In this document: positions 8,944 to 16,463 of the stretch, piece by piece
Numbering within the stretch: position 1 is the first letter of the stretch
How the letters are laid out: every line of letters begins with the position of its first letter
From: Pseudorhodoferax sp047601025
Lineage (GTDB): Bacteria; Pseudomonadota; Gammaproteobacteria; Burkholderiales; Burkholderiaceae_C
Length of the DNA stretch: 64,000 nt
NCBI RefSeq assembly: GCF_047601025.1
Contig: NZ_JASGJZ010000001.1
Location: 3,906,001-3,970,000, forward strand
Direction: 5' to 3'
Position numbers and translations under genes: made by a program
The notes under the pieces: generated by a model
The model's database searches: none
What the model saw: the letters and a program-made list of their open reading frames with translations, nothing else
What the model was told of the DNA's origin: nothing

Positions 8944-9255
8944 GTGCTCTCTCCATTGCAAATGATTGGTCTGGCCGCCATGCTGCCCCGGATCTTCGGG
9001 GAGCCAGCCTTCCAAGGGGATTTCAAATCGCGATCATCTGATTTCTCCACCCGAAATGAGGGTAGCAGAGACGACGCGAATTGCCCACCGGGCCCGTTCC
9101 TTATTCGCTCCAGGGCCGCCCCGGGGCACACCGGCTCCCGGGCAGCCCTCCGTGGGAGACGGAGCGCCGTGATCTGACGCCGTTCGTGCCTCGGCCGGGG
9201 CGCGACCCGGCCTCGCCACGGCAGGCGAGAAGGCGGAAACCGCCAGCACGACCAC
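8944..9255. other. Intergenic stretch upstream of the MFS gene
   Basis: No supported gene. An imperfect inverted repeat, AAATC...GATTT at 9025-9044 around GATCATC, lies about 90 bp before the MFS start and could be an operator. No regulator gene is adjacent. The stretch marks the junction between the MFS/racemase operon and the conjugative-element scar. Confidence 0.35.
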
Positions 9256-9452
9256 CGCATCGTCATCGCCGGGCGCGACGGCGAGCAGGACACGGTGAGC
9301 CAGTTCGGCCAGGAGGTGACGAGGCGCGATCCCAACATGCAGTCCACCTTGACGGCACGGCCGGGCCCTTGCCGGTTCGCATCATCGTCAACCGGGATCT
9401 GGTGCTGCGGCCGTACCAGCCGCTGCTCTTCCAGCGGGGAGCTTCGCAATGA
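9256..9452 (+). pseudogene. trbI: trbI C-terminal fragment (conjugative element remnant), frameshifted
   Basis: One frame reads IVIAGRDGEQDTVSQFGQEV and then TRRDPNMQSTLT. After a frameshift near 9357 the next frame gives VRIIVNRDLVLRPYQPLLFQRGASQ. Together these match the C-terminal end of TrbI, the VirB10-like core protein of IncP/Tn4371-type conjugation systems. The rest of the gene and all other tra/trb genes are missing. The stop overlaps the ATG of the DUF2274 gene, the usual order in such elements. Confidence 0.72.
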
Positions 9453-9694
9453 GCACGGCCAAGAGACTGCGTCTCGGGCCGCTGCCCAAGACTGAGCGCG
9501 TCAAGCTGACCTTGGGCTGTCCGGCCCGTCTGAAAGCCGACCTCGACCGCTACGCCACGCCGCACGCGCAGACCTACGGCGAGACGGTCGATGCGGCGAC
9601 GCTGATCCCGCATATGCCGGAGGCGTGCATGGCGGGGGATCGGGGATTCCAGCGCACGTGGTGGGCCAAGAACGGAAAAGCCGTCCCAGCGTGA
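9449..9694 (+). CDS. DUF2274 protein, orphan of a conjugative element
   Basis: This 81-residue protein contains LRLGPLPKTERVKLTLGCPA and LKADLDRYA, then ETVDAATLIPHM and FMAGDRGF-like residues, the typical pattern of DUF2274. The family is encoded directly after trbI in Tn4371-like integrative conjugative elements, and its function is unknown. The gene may be complete but has lost its conjugation context. It ends about 20 bp before the tRNA-Leu 3' end. Confidence 0.72.
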   Translation: MSTAKRLRLGPLPKTERVKLTLGCPARLKADLDRYATPHAQTYGETVDAATLIPHMPEACMAGDRGFQRTWWAKNGKAVPA

Positions 9695-9708
9695 GCCGGG
9701 ACGGCTTT
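9677..9708 (-). terminator. Hairpin terminator downstream of tRNA-Leu
   Basis: Arms AAAGCCGTCCC (9677-9687) and GGGACGGCTTT (9698-9708) form an 11-bp stem directly 3' of the minus-strand tRNA-Leu. On that strand the stem ends in TTT, as expected of an intrinsic terminator. It overlaps the end of the DUF2274 gene, so it could also stop plus-strand transcripts. Confidence 0.7.
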
Positions 9709-9712
9709 GGAT

Positions 9713-10029
9713 TGGTGCCCGAGGCCGGAATCGAACCGGCACGCCTTTCGGCGAGGGATTTTCTTCCCACTTCGGCTTTCGCCGCCGCCCTGCTCGACGC
9801 AGGGCGTTCGTGGTCTGGAGCACGCCTTCACCATGGCCTTGCGGCCGCAGGTGCCCGCCGTCTGCTCTCTACACCTTCCCAAGCTGTTGCTCGGGCTTGG
9901 CTCGGCGTTGGCTCGGATGCCGAAGCATCCAGGGCTTTCGCCGAGTTTGACGGGCTTCACTTCGGACGTTTCCCTCCGAAGGCTCAAATTGTTCAAGTCC
10001 CTTGTGTCTACCGATTTCACCACTCGGGC
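9713..10029 (-). tRNA. tRNA-Leu(UAA), split by a group I intron
   Basis: Exon 1 (10029 to 9995, minus strand) begins GCCCGAGTGGTGAAATCGG, continues through the D arm and ends ...GGGACTT. Exon 2 (9761 to 9713) begins AAAATCCC, includes the variable arm and T arm GGTTCGATTCC, and ends CTCGGGCACCA with encoded CCA. Joined, the acceptor strands GCCCGAG and CTCGGGC pair perfectly over 7 bp, and the anticodon loop becomes CTTAAAA, giving anticodon UAA. The mature tRNA would be 84 nt. The gene needs splicing to be functional. Confidence 0.9.
9762..9994 (-). ncRNA. Group I intron (IC3-like) in the tRNA-Leu anticodon
   Basis: The 233-nt intervening sequence lies between U34 and A35 of the anticodon, the classical site of tRNA-Leu(UAA) introns. 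The 5' exon ends in U and the intron ends in G, as group I splicing requires. The internal guide (in AATTTGAGCC) can pair GAG with exon CUU through a U-G at the splice site. Core-like segments in order are GTCAAACTCGGCGAAAGCC, GCCGAGCCAAGCCC, GTGTAGAGAGCAGACGGCGG and AAGGCCATGGTGAAGG. It encodes no homing endonuclease. Confidence 0.88.
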
Positions 10030-10275
10030 GGAGGGCTCACCGCACTGAAAACACCGACCTCCATCTACGGGCGCCTCGCTGGCTTCTGGCCGTCAAGCCG
10101 AGCTGCGAGGCCGTTCCGGGGATGTCTGCGAACCGCTTTCACGGTCGAACTTCCGGTCCGGTGGTCAAGCAGAAAAGCCTTGACGAAAGAAACTATTCTA
10201 AGTTCGCCGTGTCTGCCATTCTCACCGTCGGGGCGCCGCGGTGGCGGCGCCTTGCCGGGCGGTTTGGGCAAGAAG

Positions 10276-10307
10276 AAGCCCCTGCCGCACGGGGGCTGCA
10301 GGGGCTT
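10276..10307 (-). terminator. Terminator hairpin after tRNA-Cys
   Basis: Arms AAGCCCCTGC and GCAGGGGCTT form a 10-bp stem with a 12-nt loop. On the minus strand the stem is followed by CTTCTTG. It lies 9 bp downstream of the tRNA-Cys 3' end and probably ends that transcript before the tRNA-Leu gene. Confidence 0.65.
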
Positions 10308-10315
10308 GCAAGGTC

Positions 10316-10389
10316 TGGAGGCGCGATCCGGAGTCGAACCGGACTAGACGGATTTGCAATCCGTTGCATAACCGCTTTGCTATCGCGCC
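10316..10389 (-). tRNA. tRNA-Cys(GCA)
   Basis: The minus strand begins GGCGCGATAGC and pairs with the 3' acceptor strand TCGCGCC, followed by U and an encoded CCA. The anticodon arm is ACGGA-TTGCAAA-TCCGT, giving anticodon GCA. The T arm contains GGTTCGACTCC. The gene is 74 nt with no intron and lies about 290 bp upstream of tRNA-Leu in the same direction. Confidence 0.95.
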
Positions 10390-10443
10390 GAAAGCCCGCC
10401 ATTCTATACCACGCCCAGGCGTGCGGACCAGCCGCCGCCCCGG

Positions 10444-11283
10444 TCAGGCCATGCGCGCGCAGGCCGCCGGCACGTGCAGCTGCGGCACCCAGTGCCGCGC
10501 GGCGAGCTCCAGGTTCTGCGGGTCGCCGCTGCTCAGCAGCGCCAGGTAGCCCAGCCGCGTGCGCTGTGCCAGGCGCTCGCCGAGCCGGCGCCGGGTCTGC
10601 CGTGCGACCGGCTCGCCGGTCGCGATCAGCCGCACCCAGGGGCCGACCATGGCCTGCAGTAGTGGCTCGATCAGCACGTAGTGCGTGCAGCCCAGCACCA
10701 GCGTGTCGATCTCGCCGGGACCGCAGCCGAACGGCGCCATGCGCGCCAGGTAGCGCGCGGCCAGCACCTCGGCGTCGCGGCTGTCCGGCCGCTGTACCGA
10801 GGCGTCGATCGCCGCGGCCAGGCCGTCGCAGGGCTGCGCGACGCAGGCCACGTCGCCGGCCACGGCGGCCTGCAGGGCCGCGAAGCGTGCGCTGCCTAGC
10901 GTGGAGCGCGTGGCGATCACGCCGATGCGGCCGGTGCGCGTGGCGGCCACGGCGGGCTTGAGGGCCGGCTCCACGCCGACGATCGGCAGTTCGGGCCATT
11001 CGGCGCGTACGGCCTCGGCGGCGGCGGCCGTGGCGGTGTTGCAGGCGATCACCAGGGCCTTGATGTCGCAGCGCCGCAGCGCCGCAGCCACGGCGCGCGT
11101 GCGCTGCTGGACGAAGCCGGTGTCGCGCTCGCCGTAGGGCGCGAAGCCGCTGTCGTCGGCGTAGACGAAGTCCTCGTGCGGCAGCGCCGCGTGCAGCGCG
11201 CGCAGCACCGACAGGCCGCCGGTGCCACTGTCGAACACGCCGATCGGGCGTGGGTCCGCGGCCGTCGGCGCGTCGTGGCTCAC
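10444..11283 (-). CDS. murI: Glutamate racemase
   Basis: This 279-residue enzyme interconverts L- and D-glutamate, supplying D-Glu for peptidoglycan. Motifs are IGVFDSGTGGLSVLRAL, VYADDSGFAPYGER, the first catalytic cysteine in VIACNTATA and the second in LVLGCTHY. It starts with GTG at 11283, overlapping the fumarase stop by 4 bp, which suggests translational coupling. Unlike the racemase-like protein at 6806-7465, both cysteines are present. Confidence 0.95.
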   Translation of the reverse strand: MSHDAPTAADPRPIGVFDSGTGGLSVLRALHAALPHEDFVYADDSGFAPYGERDTGFVQQRTRAVAAALRRCDIKALVIACNTATAAAAEAVRAEWPELPIVGVEPALKPAVAATRTGRIGVIATRSTLGSARFAALQAAVAGDVACVAQPCDGLAAAIDASVQRPDSRDAEVLAARYLARMAPFGCGPGEIDTLVLGCTHYVLIEPLLQAMVGPWVRLIATGEPVARQTRRRLGERLAQRTRLGYLALLSSGDPQNLELAARHWVPQLHVPAACARMA

Positions 11284-12833
11284 GCGGTTGCGACCTCGAT
11301 GCCCTTGAACTCGCCGCTGGCGATGCGCCGGCTCCACTCGGCCGGGCCGGTGATGTGCGCGCTGGTGCCGCCGGCGTCCACGGCCACGGTCACGGGCATG
11401 TTCACCACGTCGAATTCGTAGATGGCTTCCATGCCGAGGTCCGCGAAGCCGACGACCTTGGCCGCCTTGATGGCCTTGCTGACCAGGTAGGCGGCGCCGC
11501 CCACGGCCATCAGGTAGGCGCTCTTGTGGTTCTTGATGCTCTCGATGGCGACGGGGCCGCGCTCGGCCTTGCCGATCATGGCGATCAGGCCGGTCTGCTC
11601 CAGCATCATGTCGGTGAACTTGTCCATGCGCGTGGCGGTGGTGGGACCGGCGGGGCCGACGGCCTCGTCGCCCACGGGGTCCACGGGGCCGACGTAGTAG
11701 ATGACGCGGTTGGTGAAGTCCACCGGCAGCTTCTCGCCCTTGGCCAGCATGTCCTGGATGCGCTTGTGCGCGGCGTCGCGGCCGGTGAGCATCTTGCCGT
11801 TGAGCAGCAGGGTGTCGCCGGGCTTCCAGCTCGCCACTTCTTCGTGGGTCAATGTGTTCAGGTCCACGCGCTTGGACTTGTTGTAGTCCGGCTCCCAGTC
11901 GATCTTGGGCCACAGGTCGAGGCTGGGCGCCTCCAGGTACACGGGGCCGCTGCCGTCCAGCACGAAGTGCGCGTGGCGCGTGGCCGCGCAGTTGGGGATC
12001 ATGGCGACGGGCTTGCTGGCGGCGTGCGTGGGGTACATCTTGATCTTGATGTCCAGCACGGTGGCTAGGCCTCCCAGGCCCTGCGCGCCGATGCCCAGGG
12101 CGTTGACCTTCTCGTACAGCTCCAGGCGCAGCTCCTCGACCTGGTCGAGCTTTTCGCCGCGCGCGGCCTTGGCCTGCAGCTCGTACATGTCCAGGTCTTC
12201 CATCAGGCTTTCCTTGGCCAGCAGGACGGCCTTCTCGGCCGTGCCGCCGATGCCGATGCCCAGCATGCCGGGCGGGCACCAGCCGGCGCCCATGGTGGGC
12301 ACGGTCTTGAGCACCCAGTCCACCAGGTTGTCGCTGGGGTTCATCATGATCATCTTGGACTTGTTCTCGCTGCCGCCGCCCTTGGCGGCCACGGTCACGT
12401 CCACCTTGTCGCCGGGCACGATCTGCACGCTGATGACGGCGGGGGTGTTGTCCTTGGTGTTCTTGCGGGCGAACTGCGGATCGGCGACGACCGAGGCGCG
12501 CAGCGTGTTGTCCGGGTGGTTGTAGCCGCGGCGCACGCCTTCGTTGATTGCGTCCTCGAGGCCGCCGGTGAAGCCCTCCCAGCGCACGTCCATGCCGATC
12601 TTCAGGAACACGTTGACGATGCCGGTGTCCTGGCAGATCGGGCGGTGGCCCGTGGCGCTCATCTTGCTGTTGGTCAGGATCTGCGCCATCGCGTCCTTGG
12701 CCGCGGGGCTCTGCTCGCGCGCGTAGGCGCGCGCGAGGTGGGCGATGTAGTCGGCGGGGTGGTAGTAGCTGATGTATTGCAGCGCGGCCGCGATCGATTC
12801 GATCAGGTCCGCCTGGCGGATGCTGGTGGTCAT
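11280..12833 (-). CDS. fumA: Fumarate hydratase, class I (4Fe-4S)
   Basis: The 517-residue two-domain class I fumarase hydrates fumarate to L-malate using an oxygen-sensitive 4Fe-4S cluster. Candidate cluster cysteines lie in GHRPICQDTG, MGAGWCPPGM and IPNCAATRH. The C-terminal beta domain carries VGPAGPTTATRMD. The start is the ATG at 12833 (MTTSIRQADLIESI); the frame is open much further upstream but without homology. It is divergent from fumC with about 136 bp between them, and cotranscribed with murI. Confidence 0.95.
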   Translation of the reverse strand: MTTSIRQADLIESIAAALQYISYYHPADYIAHLARAYAREQSPAAKDAMAQILTNSKMSATGHRPICQDTGIVNVFLKIGMDVRWEGFTGGLEDAINEGVRRGYNHPDNTLRASVVADPQFARKNTKDNTPAVISVQIVPGDKVDVTVAAKGGGSENKSKMIMMNPSDNLVDWVLKTVPTMGAGWCPPGMLGIGIGGTAEKAVLLAKESLMEDLDMYELQAKAARGEKLDQVEELRLELYEKVNALGIGAQGLGGLATVLDIKIKMYPTHAASKPVAMIPNCAATRHAHFVLDGSGPVYLEAPSLDLWPKIDWEPDYNKSKRVDLNTLTHEEVASWKPGDTLLLNGKMLTGRDAAHKRIQDMLAKGEKLPVDFTNRVIYYVGPVDPVGDEAVGPAGPTTATRMDKFTDMMLEQTGLIAMIGKAERGPVAIESIKNHKSAYLMAVGGAAYLVSKAIKAAKVVGFADLGMEAIYEFDVVNMPVTVAVDAGGTSAHITGPAEWSRRIASGEFKGIEVATA

Positions 12834-12969
12834 GGCGTCGTGGGGGAATCGTTGTGGAAAGCGGCGCCGATTATCCGTGCCACGGTGCCGGCCCATCATG
12901 GAGAAATCGCGTGCGCCGGAGCGCGCGGGGTAAGATGAGAACTGTTCTTGTTTGGAGAGATTGCCCACC

Positions 12970-14355
12970 ATGTCCACCCGTATCGAACGCGACACCTTCG
13001 GCCCGATCGAAGTCCCGGCCGACAAGCTCTGGGGCGCCCAGACGCAGCGCTCGCTGCAGAACTTCGACATCTCCGGCGAGCGCCAGCCCCGGGAGATCAT
13101 CAAGGCGCTGGCCCAGGTCAAGCGCGCCTCGGCCACTGTGAACCACGCGCTGGGCCTGCTCGACGCGAAGAAGAAGGACGCCATCGTCGCCGCCGCGCAG
13201 GAGGTCATCGATGGCAAGCACGCCGACGAGTTCCCGCTGGTGGTCTGGCAGACCGGCTCGGGCACGCAGACCAACATGAACCTGAACGAGGTCATCGCCA
13301 ACCGCGCCAGCGAGCTCCTGGGCGGCGAGCGCGGCGAGGGCCGGCTGGTCCATCCGAACGACGACGTGAACAAGAGCCAGTCGTCCAACGACGTGTTCCC
13401 CACGGCCTCGCACGTGGCCGCCGTCGATGCGCTGACCCACCGGCTGCTGCCGGCCATCGACCTGCTGAAGGGCACGCTGGAGCGCAAGGCCAGGGACTTC
13501 GACGGCATCGTCAAGATCGGCCGCACGCACCTGCAGGACGCCACGCCGCTGACGCTGGGGCAGGAGATCTCCGGCTGGGCCGCGCAGTTGGGGCATGGCC
13601 GCAAGCACGTGGAGGCCGCGCTGCCGCACCTGTGCGAGCTGGCGCTGGGCGGCACGGCCGTGGGCACCGGCCTGAACGCGCCCAAGGGCTATGCCGAGGG
13701 CGTGGCCAAGGAGCTGGCCGCGCTCACCGGCCTGCCGTTCGTGACCTCGCCGAACAAGTTCGAGTCGCTGGCCTCGCAGGACGCGCTGGTGCACGCCCAC
13801 GGCGCGCTGAAGACGCTGGCGGCCAGCATGAACAAGATCGCCAACGACGTGCGCTGGCTCGCCAGCGGCCCGCGCAGCGGCATCGGCGAGCTGACGATCC
13901 CGGAGAACGAGCCCGGCTCGTCCATCATGCCCGGCAAGGTCAACCCCACGCAGAGCGAGGCCGTGACCATGCTGGCGGCCCAGGTGTTCGGCAACGACGT
14001 GGCCGTCAACATCGGCGGCGCGTCCGGCAACTTCGAGCTGAACGTGTTCCGCCCGGTGGTCGCGCACAACTTCCTGCAGAGCGTGCGGCTGCTGGCCGAC
14101 GGCATGCGCAGCTTCAACGACCACTGCGCGGTCGGCATCGAGCCCAACCGCGCGCGCATCGCCGAGCTGGTCGGCAATTCGCTGATGCTGGTCACCGCGC
14201 TGAACCCGCACATCGGCTACGACAAGGCCGCCTTCATCGCCAAGAAGGCGCACAAGGAGGGCAGCAGCCTGCGCGAGGCGGCGATCGCCTCGGGCCACCT
14301 GACGGCCGAGCAGTTCGACCAGTGGGTGGTGGCCGAGGACATGGTCGGGCGCTGA
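12970..14355 (+). CDS. fumC: Fumarate hydratase, class II
   Basis: This 461-residue cofactor-free fumarase of the aspartase/fumarase superfamily has the signature GSSIMPGKVNPTQ, the N-terminal TGSGTQTNMNLNEV, and SQSSNDVFPTA. A WGAQTQRS motif near the N-terminus is typical. It provides the oxygen-stable counterpart of the divergent class I enzyme. The start at 12970 is supported by GGAGAG upstream. A -10-like TAAGAT lies about 35 bp before the ATG. Confidence 0.96.
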   Translation: MSTRIERDTFGPIEVPADKLWGAQTQRSLQNFDISGERQPREIIKALAQVKRASATVNHALGLLDAKKKDAIVAAAQEVIDGKHADEFPLVVWQTGSGTQTNMNLNEVIANRASELLGGERGEGRLVHPNDDVNKSQSSNDVFPTASHVAAVDALTHRLLPAIDLLKGTLERKARDFDGIVKIGRTHLQDATPLTLGQEISGWAAQLGHGRKHVEAALPHLCELALGGTAVGTGLNAPKGYAEGVAKELAALTGLPFVTSPNKFESLASQDALVHAHGALKTLAASMNKIANDVRWLASGPRSGIGELTIPENEPGSSIMPGKVNPTQSEAVTMLAAQVFGNDVAVNIGGASGNFELNVFRPVVAHNFLQSVRLLADGMRSFNDHCAVGIEPNRARIAELVGNSLMLVTALNPHIGYDKAAFIAKKAHKEGSSLREAAIASGHLTAEQFDQWVVAEDMVGR

Positions 14356-14461
14356 GGCCGCCGGGCGCCGGTCCTGCCGCCCATCGCCGGGTGGCGCAGG
14401 GCGTTCCGGCGTGGCCCGGGCGGCGGACGCAGCGATACTCGCCCGCTTTGCCCGCGCGCCC

Positions 14462-15691
14462 ATGGCTGCCGACACGCTGCGCCACGTCCTTCCCATCGAC
14501 GCCTTCGCCACCTTCACGCTGGCGATCCTGCTGCTGTTCGCGGGCAAGGGGCTGACGCAGCGCGTGGCCTGGCTGCGCCGCTACAGCATCCCGGACGCCG
14601 TGGTCGGCGGCCTGTGCTGCGCGGCCGTGGCCTGTGCGCTGTACTACGCGGCGCGCGTGCAGGTGCAGTTCGAGCTGGGCGCGCGCGACATGCTGCTGCT
14701 GTACTTCTTCGCGGCCATCGGCTTGGCCACCGACGTGCGCACGCTGGGGCAGGGCGGGCGCGCGCTGGTGGTGCTGATGGCGCTGGCCACCGTCTTCATG
14801 CTGCTGCAGAACTTCGCCGGGATGGCCGTGGCCGGGCTGTTCGGCATGCCGCGACAGGCCGGGCTGATGGTCGGCTCGATCTCGCTGACCGGCGGCGTGG
14901 GCACCACGCTGGCCTGGACGCCGCATTTCACCGAGCGCCTGGGGCTGGCCGCCGCCGGCGAGCTGGGCCTGGCGGCCAACATGCTCGGCATGGTGGCCGC
15001 CTGCGTGATCGGCGGCCCGATCGCGCTGTACCTGATGCGCCGCCACCGCGTGCGCCCCTCGGGCCAGGCCGAGCTCGAAGTCGGCGTGCGCTACCAGGAC
15101 CAGTCCCACGCCCGGCTCGACTACCACGGCATGCTGCTGGCGCTGCTGTGGCTCAACCTCGCGCTGATGCTGGGCAGCGGCATCACGGCGCTGATCGCGC
15201 GCAGCGGGCTGAACCTGCCGGCCTTCGTCGGCTGCCTAATGGCCGGCATCGCGCTGCGCGGCGCCGGCGGCCTGGTGGCGCCGCAGGGCCGCGCGCTGTG
15301 GGACTGGTACCGCATGCAGCCCGGCGTGGCGCTGGTGTCCGACATCTGCCTGGGCATGTTCATCACCATGGCGCTGATGGGGCTGCAGCTGTGGGCGCTG
15401 CAGCCGATCCTCGGCTTCATCGTCGCGGCCATGGCGGTGCAGGTGGCGCTGGCCGTGCTGTTCACGGTGCTGGTGGTGTTCCGCGCCATGGGGCGCGACT
15501 ACGAGGCCGTGGTCGTCAGCGCCGGCTTCGGCGGCATCGCGCTGGGCTCCACCGCCACGGCGGTGGCCAACATGACGGCGGTGACGCGCGAGTTCGGCGC
15601 CGCGCCGCGCGCCTTCATCGTCGTGCCGCTGGTCTGTGGCTTCTTCATCGACCTGGCCAATGCGCTGGTGATCGGCTGGCTGGCGCGCTGA
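14462..15691 (+). CDS. gltS: Sodium:glutamate symporter, ESS/GltS-like
   Basis: The 409-residue membrane protein has ten or more helices in two inverted repeats. Repeat motifs are SIPDAVVGGLCCA, GSISLTGGVGTTLAW and VSAGFGGIALGSTATAVANM. GltS proteins import L-glutamate with Na+. The family reentrant-loop motif GGHGT appears here as GGVGT, so substrate preference may differ; a dicarboxylate is possible given the neighbouring fumarases. The start at 14462 gives a short N-terminus typical of the family. Confidence 0.82.
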   Translation: MAADTLRHVLPIDAFATFTLAILLLFAGKGLTQRVAWLRRYSIPDAVVGGLCCAAVACALYYAARVQVQFELGARDMLLLYFFAAIGLATDVRTLGQGGRALVVLMALATVFMLLQNFAGMAVAGLFGMPRQAGLMVGSISLTGGVGTTLAWTPHFTERLGLAAAGELGLAANMLGMVAACVIGGPIALYLMRRHRVRPSGQAELEVGVRYQDQSHARLDYHGMLLALLWLNLALMLGSGITALIARSGLNLPAFVGCLMAGIALRGAGGLVAPQGRALWDWYRMQPGVALVSDICLGMFITMALMGLQLWALQPILGFIVAAMAVQVALAVLFTVLVVFRAMGRDYEAVVVSAGFGGIALGSTATAVANMTAVTREFGAAPRAFIVVPLVCGFFIDLANALVIGWLAR

Positions 15692-15739
15692 ACGGCGGCG
15701 CGTGCGGAATTCCTCCACAAAACGCAGGAGAACCCGAGG

Positions 15740-15767
15740 TTGCGTAAAAGGGACTTCGGCCTATGAT
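15740..15767 (+). promoter_or_regulatory. Sigma70-like promoter of the small-RNA candidate
   Basis: A -35 TTGCGT (15740-15745) and a -10 TATGAT (15762-15767) are separated by 16 bp, unusually close to consensus for this genome. No coding sequence follows within 200 bp. Transcription would start near 15774. Confidence 0.6.
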
Positions 15768-15773
15768 CGCGCC

Positions 15774-15887
15774 GTCCGGGCGCAAGCCCCCTGTCCACTA
15801 GGGAGTGTGGGCTGCCGAAGAGCAGGCATCTTCCGCCGGTCCGGAGCGCATCCGGGCACCGAAAAGCCCGCACCCGCGGGCTTTTCC
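15774..15887 (+). ncRNA. Candidate structured small RNA with its own terminator
   Basis: From the predicted start the RNA of about 114 nt can form hairpin 1 (AGCCC...GGGCT enclosing CCT/AGG), hairpin 2 (GAAGA-GCAGGCA-TCTTC), hairpin 3 (CGGT-CCGGA...TCCGG-GCACCG), and a terminator. No open frame with a ribosome-binding site is seen. It lies just after gltS and before decayed mobile-element DNA. I do not recognise a known RNA family. Confidence 0.55.
15862..15885 (+). terminator. Intrinsic terminator
   Basis: AAAAGCCCGC and GCGGGCTTTT form a 10-bp stem with a short loop ending in a T run. It works in either orientation. It ends the small-RNA candidate and could also serve as the gltS terminator. 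Confidence 0.8.
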
Positions 15888-15966
15888 ATGGTTACGTCCG
15901 ATATTGTTCGGATAGAAAGATCTCAACAGAAACCGGGTCTGTCGACACCACGATGGATCCGGACGA

Positions 15967-16215
15967 TGGCGAGAACGCGCAAGGCGCTGCCGGCGAAGGC
16001 TGACGTGGCCCACCTGATCAGCGCCGGGGCGTGGTACCGGGGCTGCGCGTCATGGCGCCGGACGACAGTTCCATGGACGTGGCCGACGAACTGGCCCATG
16101 CCGAGCACTTCGGCAATCCCGGCGCCTCGTGCGGTCGGAGCGCCTTCCCGCAGCTGCGCGTGCTAGGGCTGGTGGAATGCGGCACACATGGGGTGACGGC
16201 CGCCGAGGGTGGCGT
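15967..16215 (+). pseudogene. IS4-family transposase fragment
   Basis: One frame gives RKALPAKADVAHLISAGAWYRG. After a frameshift near 16040 the next gives LRVMAPDDSSMDVADELAHAEHFG and then NPGASCGRSAFPQLRVLGLVECGTHGV. This matches the N-terminal part of IS4-type DDE transposases, around the first catalytic Asp (normally DGSTLDVADT-like). The rest of the transposase and the terminal repeats are missing. The fragment ends where the dehydrogenase remnant begins on the other strand. Confidence 0.7.
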
Positions 16216-16463
16216 CCTATGCCCCCAGTGGGCAGGCCATGGCCGCCACGCTGCCGCCGACCAAGCTGCCGCCGGACGGTGCCGCCGTAGCGCACGGGCA
16301 CGCCGTATTTCTCGGCCAGCGAGGCGCGCGGTTCCTCGATCTCGGCGGCACCGCCCAAGCCGTCAAGAACGATGCCCGCGCCCGCCTGGGCCAGTTGCCT
16401 GACCCACGGCCAGGCCAATGCCGCTGGTCGAGCCCGTGACGAGCGCGACTTCCCTTGGGCCAT
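16216..16463 (-). pseudogene. 3-hydroxybutyrate dehydrogenase (SDR) N-terminal remnant
   Basis: Translation from the ATG at 16463 starts MAQGK. After a 1-nt shift it reads VALVTGSTSGIGLAV, the SDR nucleotide-binding motif. After a compensating shift it reads QLAQAGAGIVLDGLGGAAEIE and SLAEKYGVPVRY, characteristic of (R)-3-hydroxybutyrate dehydrogenase. Homology then ends at the junction with the IS4 fragment. The gene is clearly dead, carrying two frameshifts and a 3' truncation. Confidence 0.72.

Noticed and set aside
8944..9015. MFS start 24 codons upstream
   Set aside because: The added residues (MEGWLPEDPG...) are not family-like, and MSRDQQ at 8943 has a suitable upstream region.
10030..10275. 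Promoter with TTGACG elements upstream of tRNA-Leu
   Set aside because: TTGAC-like hexamers are present on the minus strand, but no -10 lies at 16-18 bp spacing, so I do not call a site.
9574..10347. Open frames across the tRNA-Leu and intron region on both strands
   Set aside because: They overlap the tRNA exons and the intron, lack family motifs, and have no ribosome-binding sites. An intron-encoded endonuclease was considered, but no LAGLIDADG, HNH or GIY-YIG motif is seen.
11280..13685. A much longer class I fumarase starting upstream of 12833
   Set aside because: The extra 280 codons overlap fumC antisense and have no homology. MTTSIRQADLIESI is the normal N-terminus.
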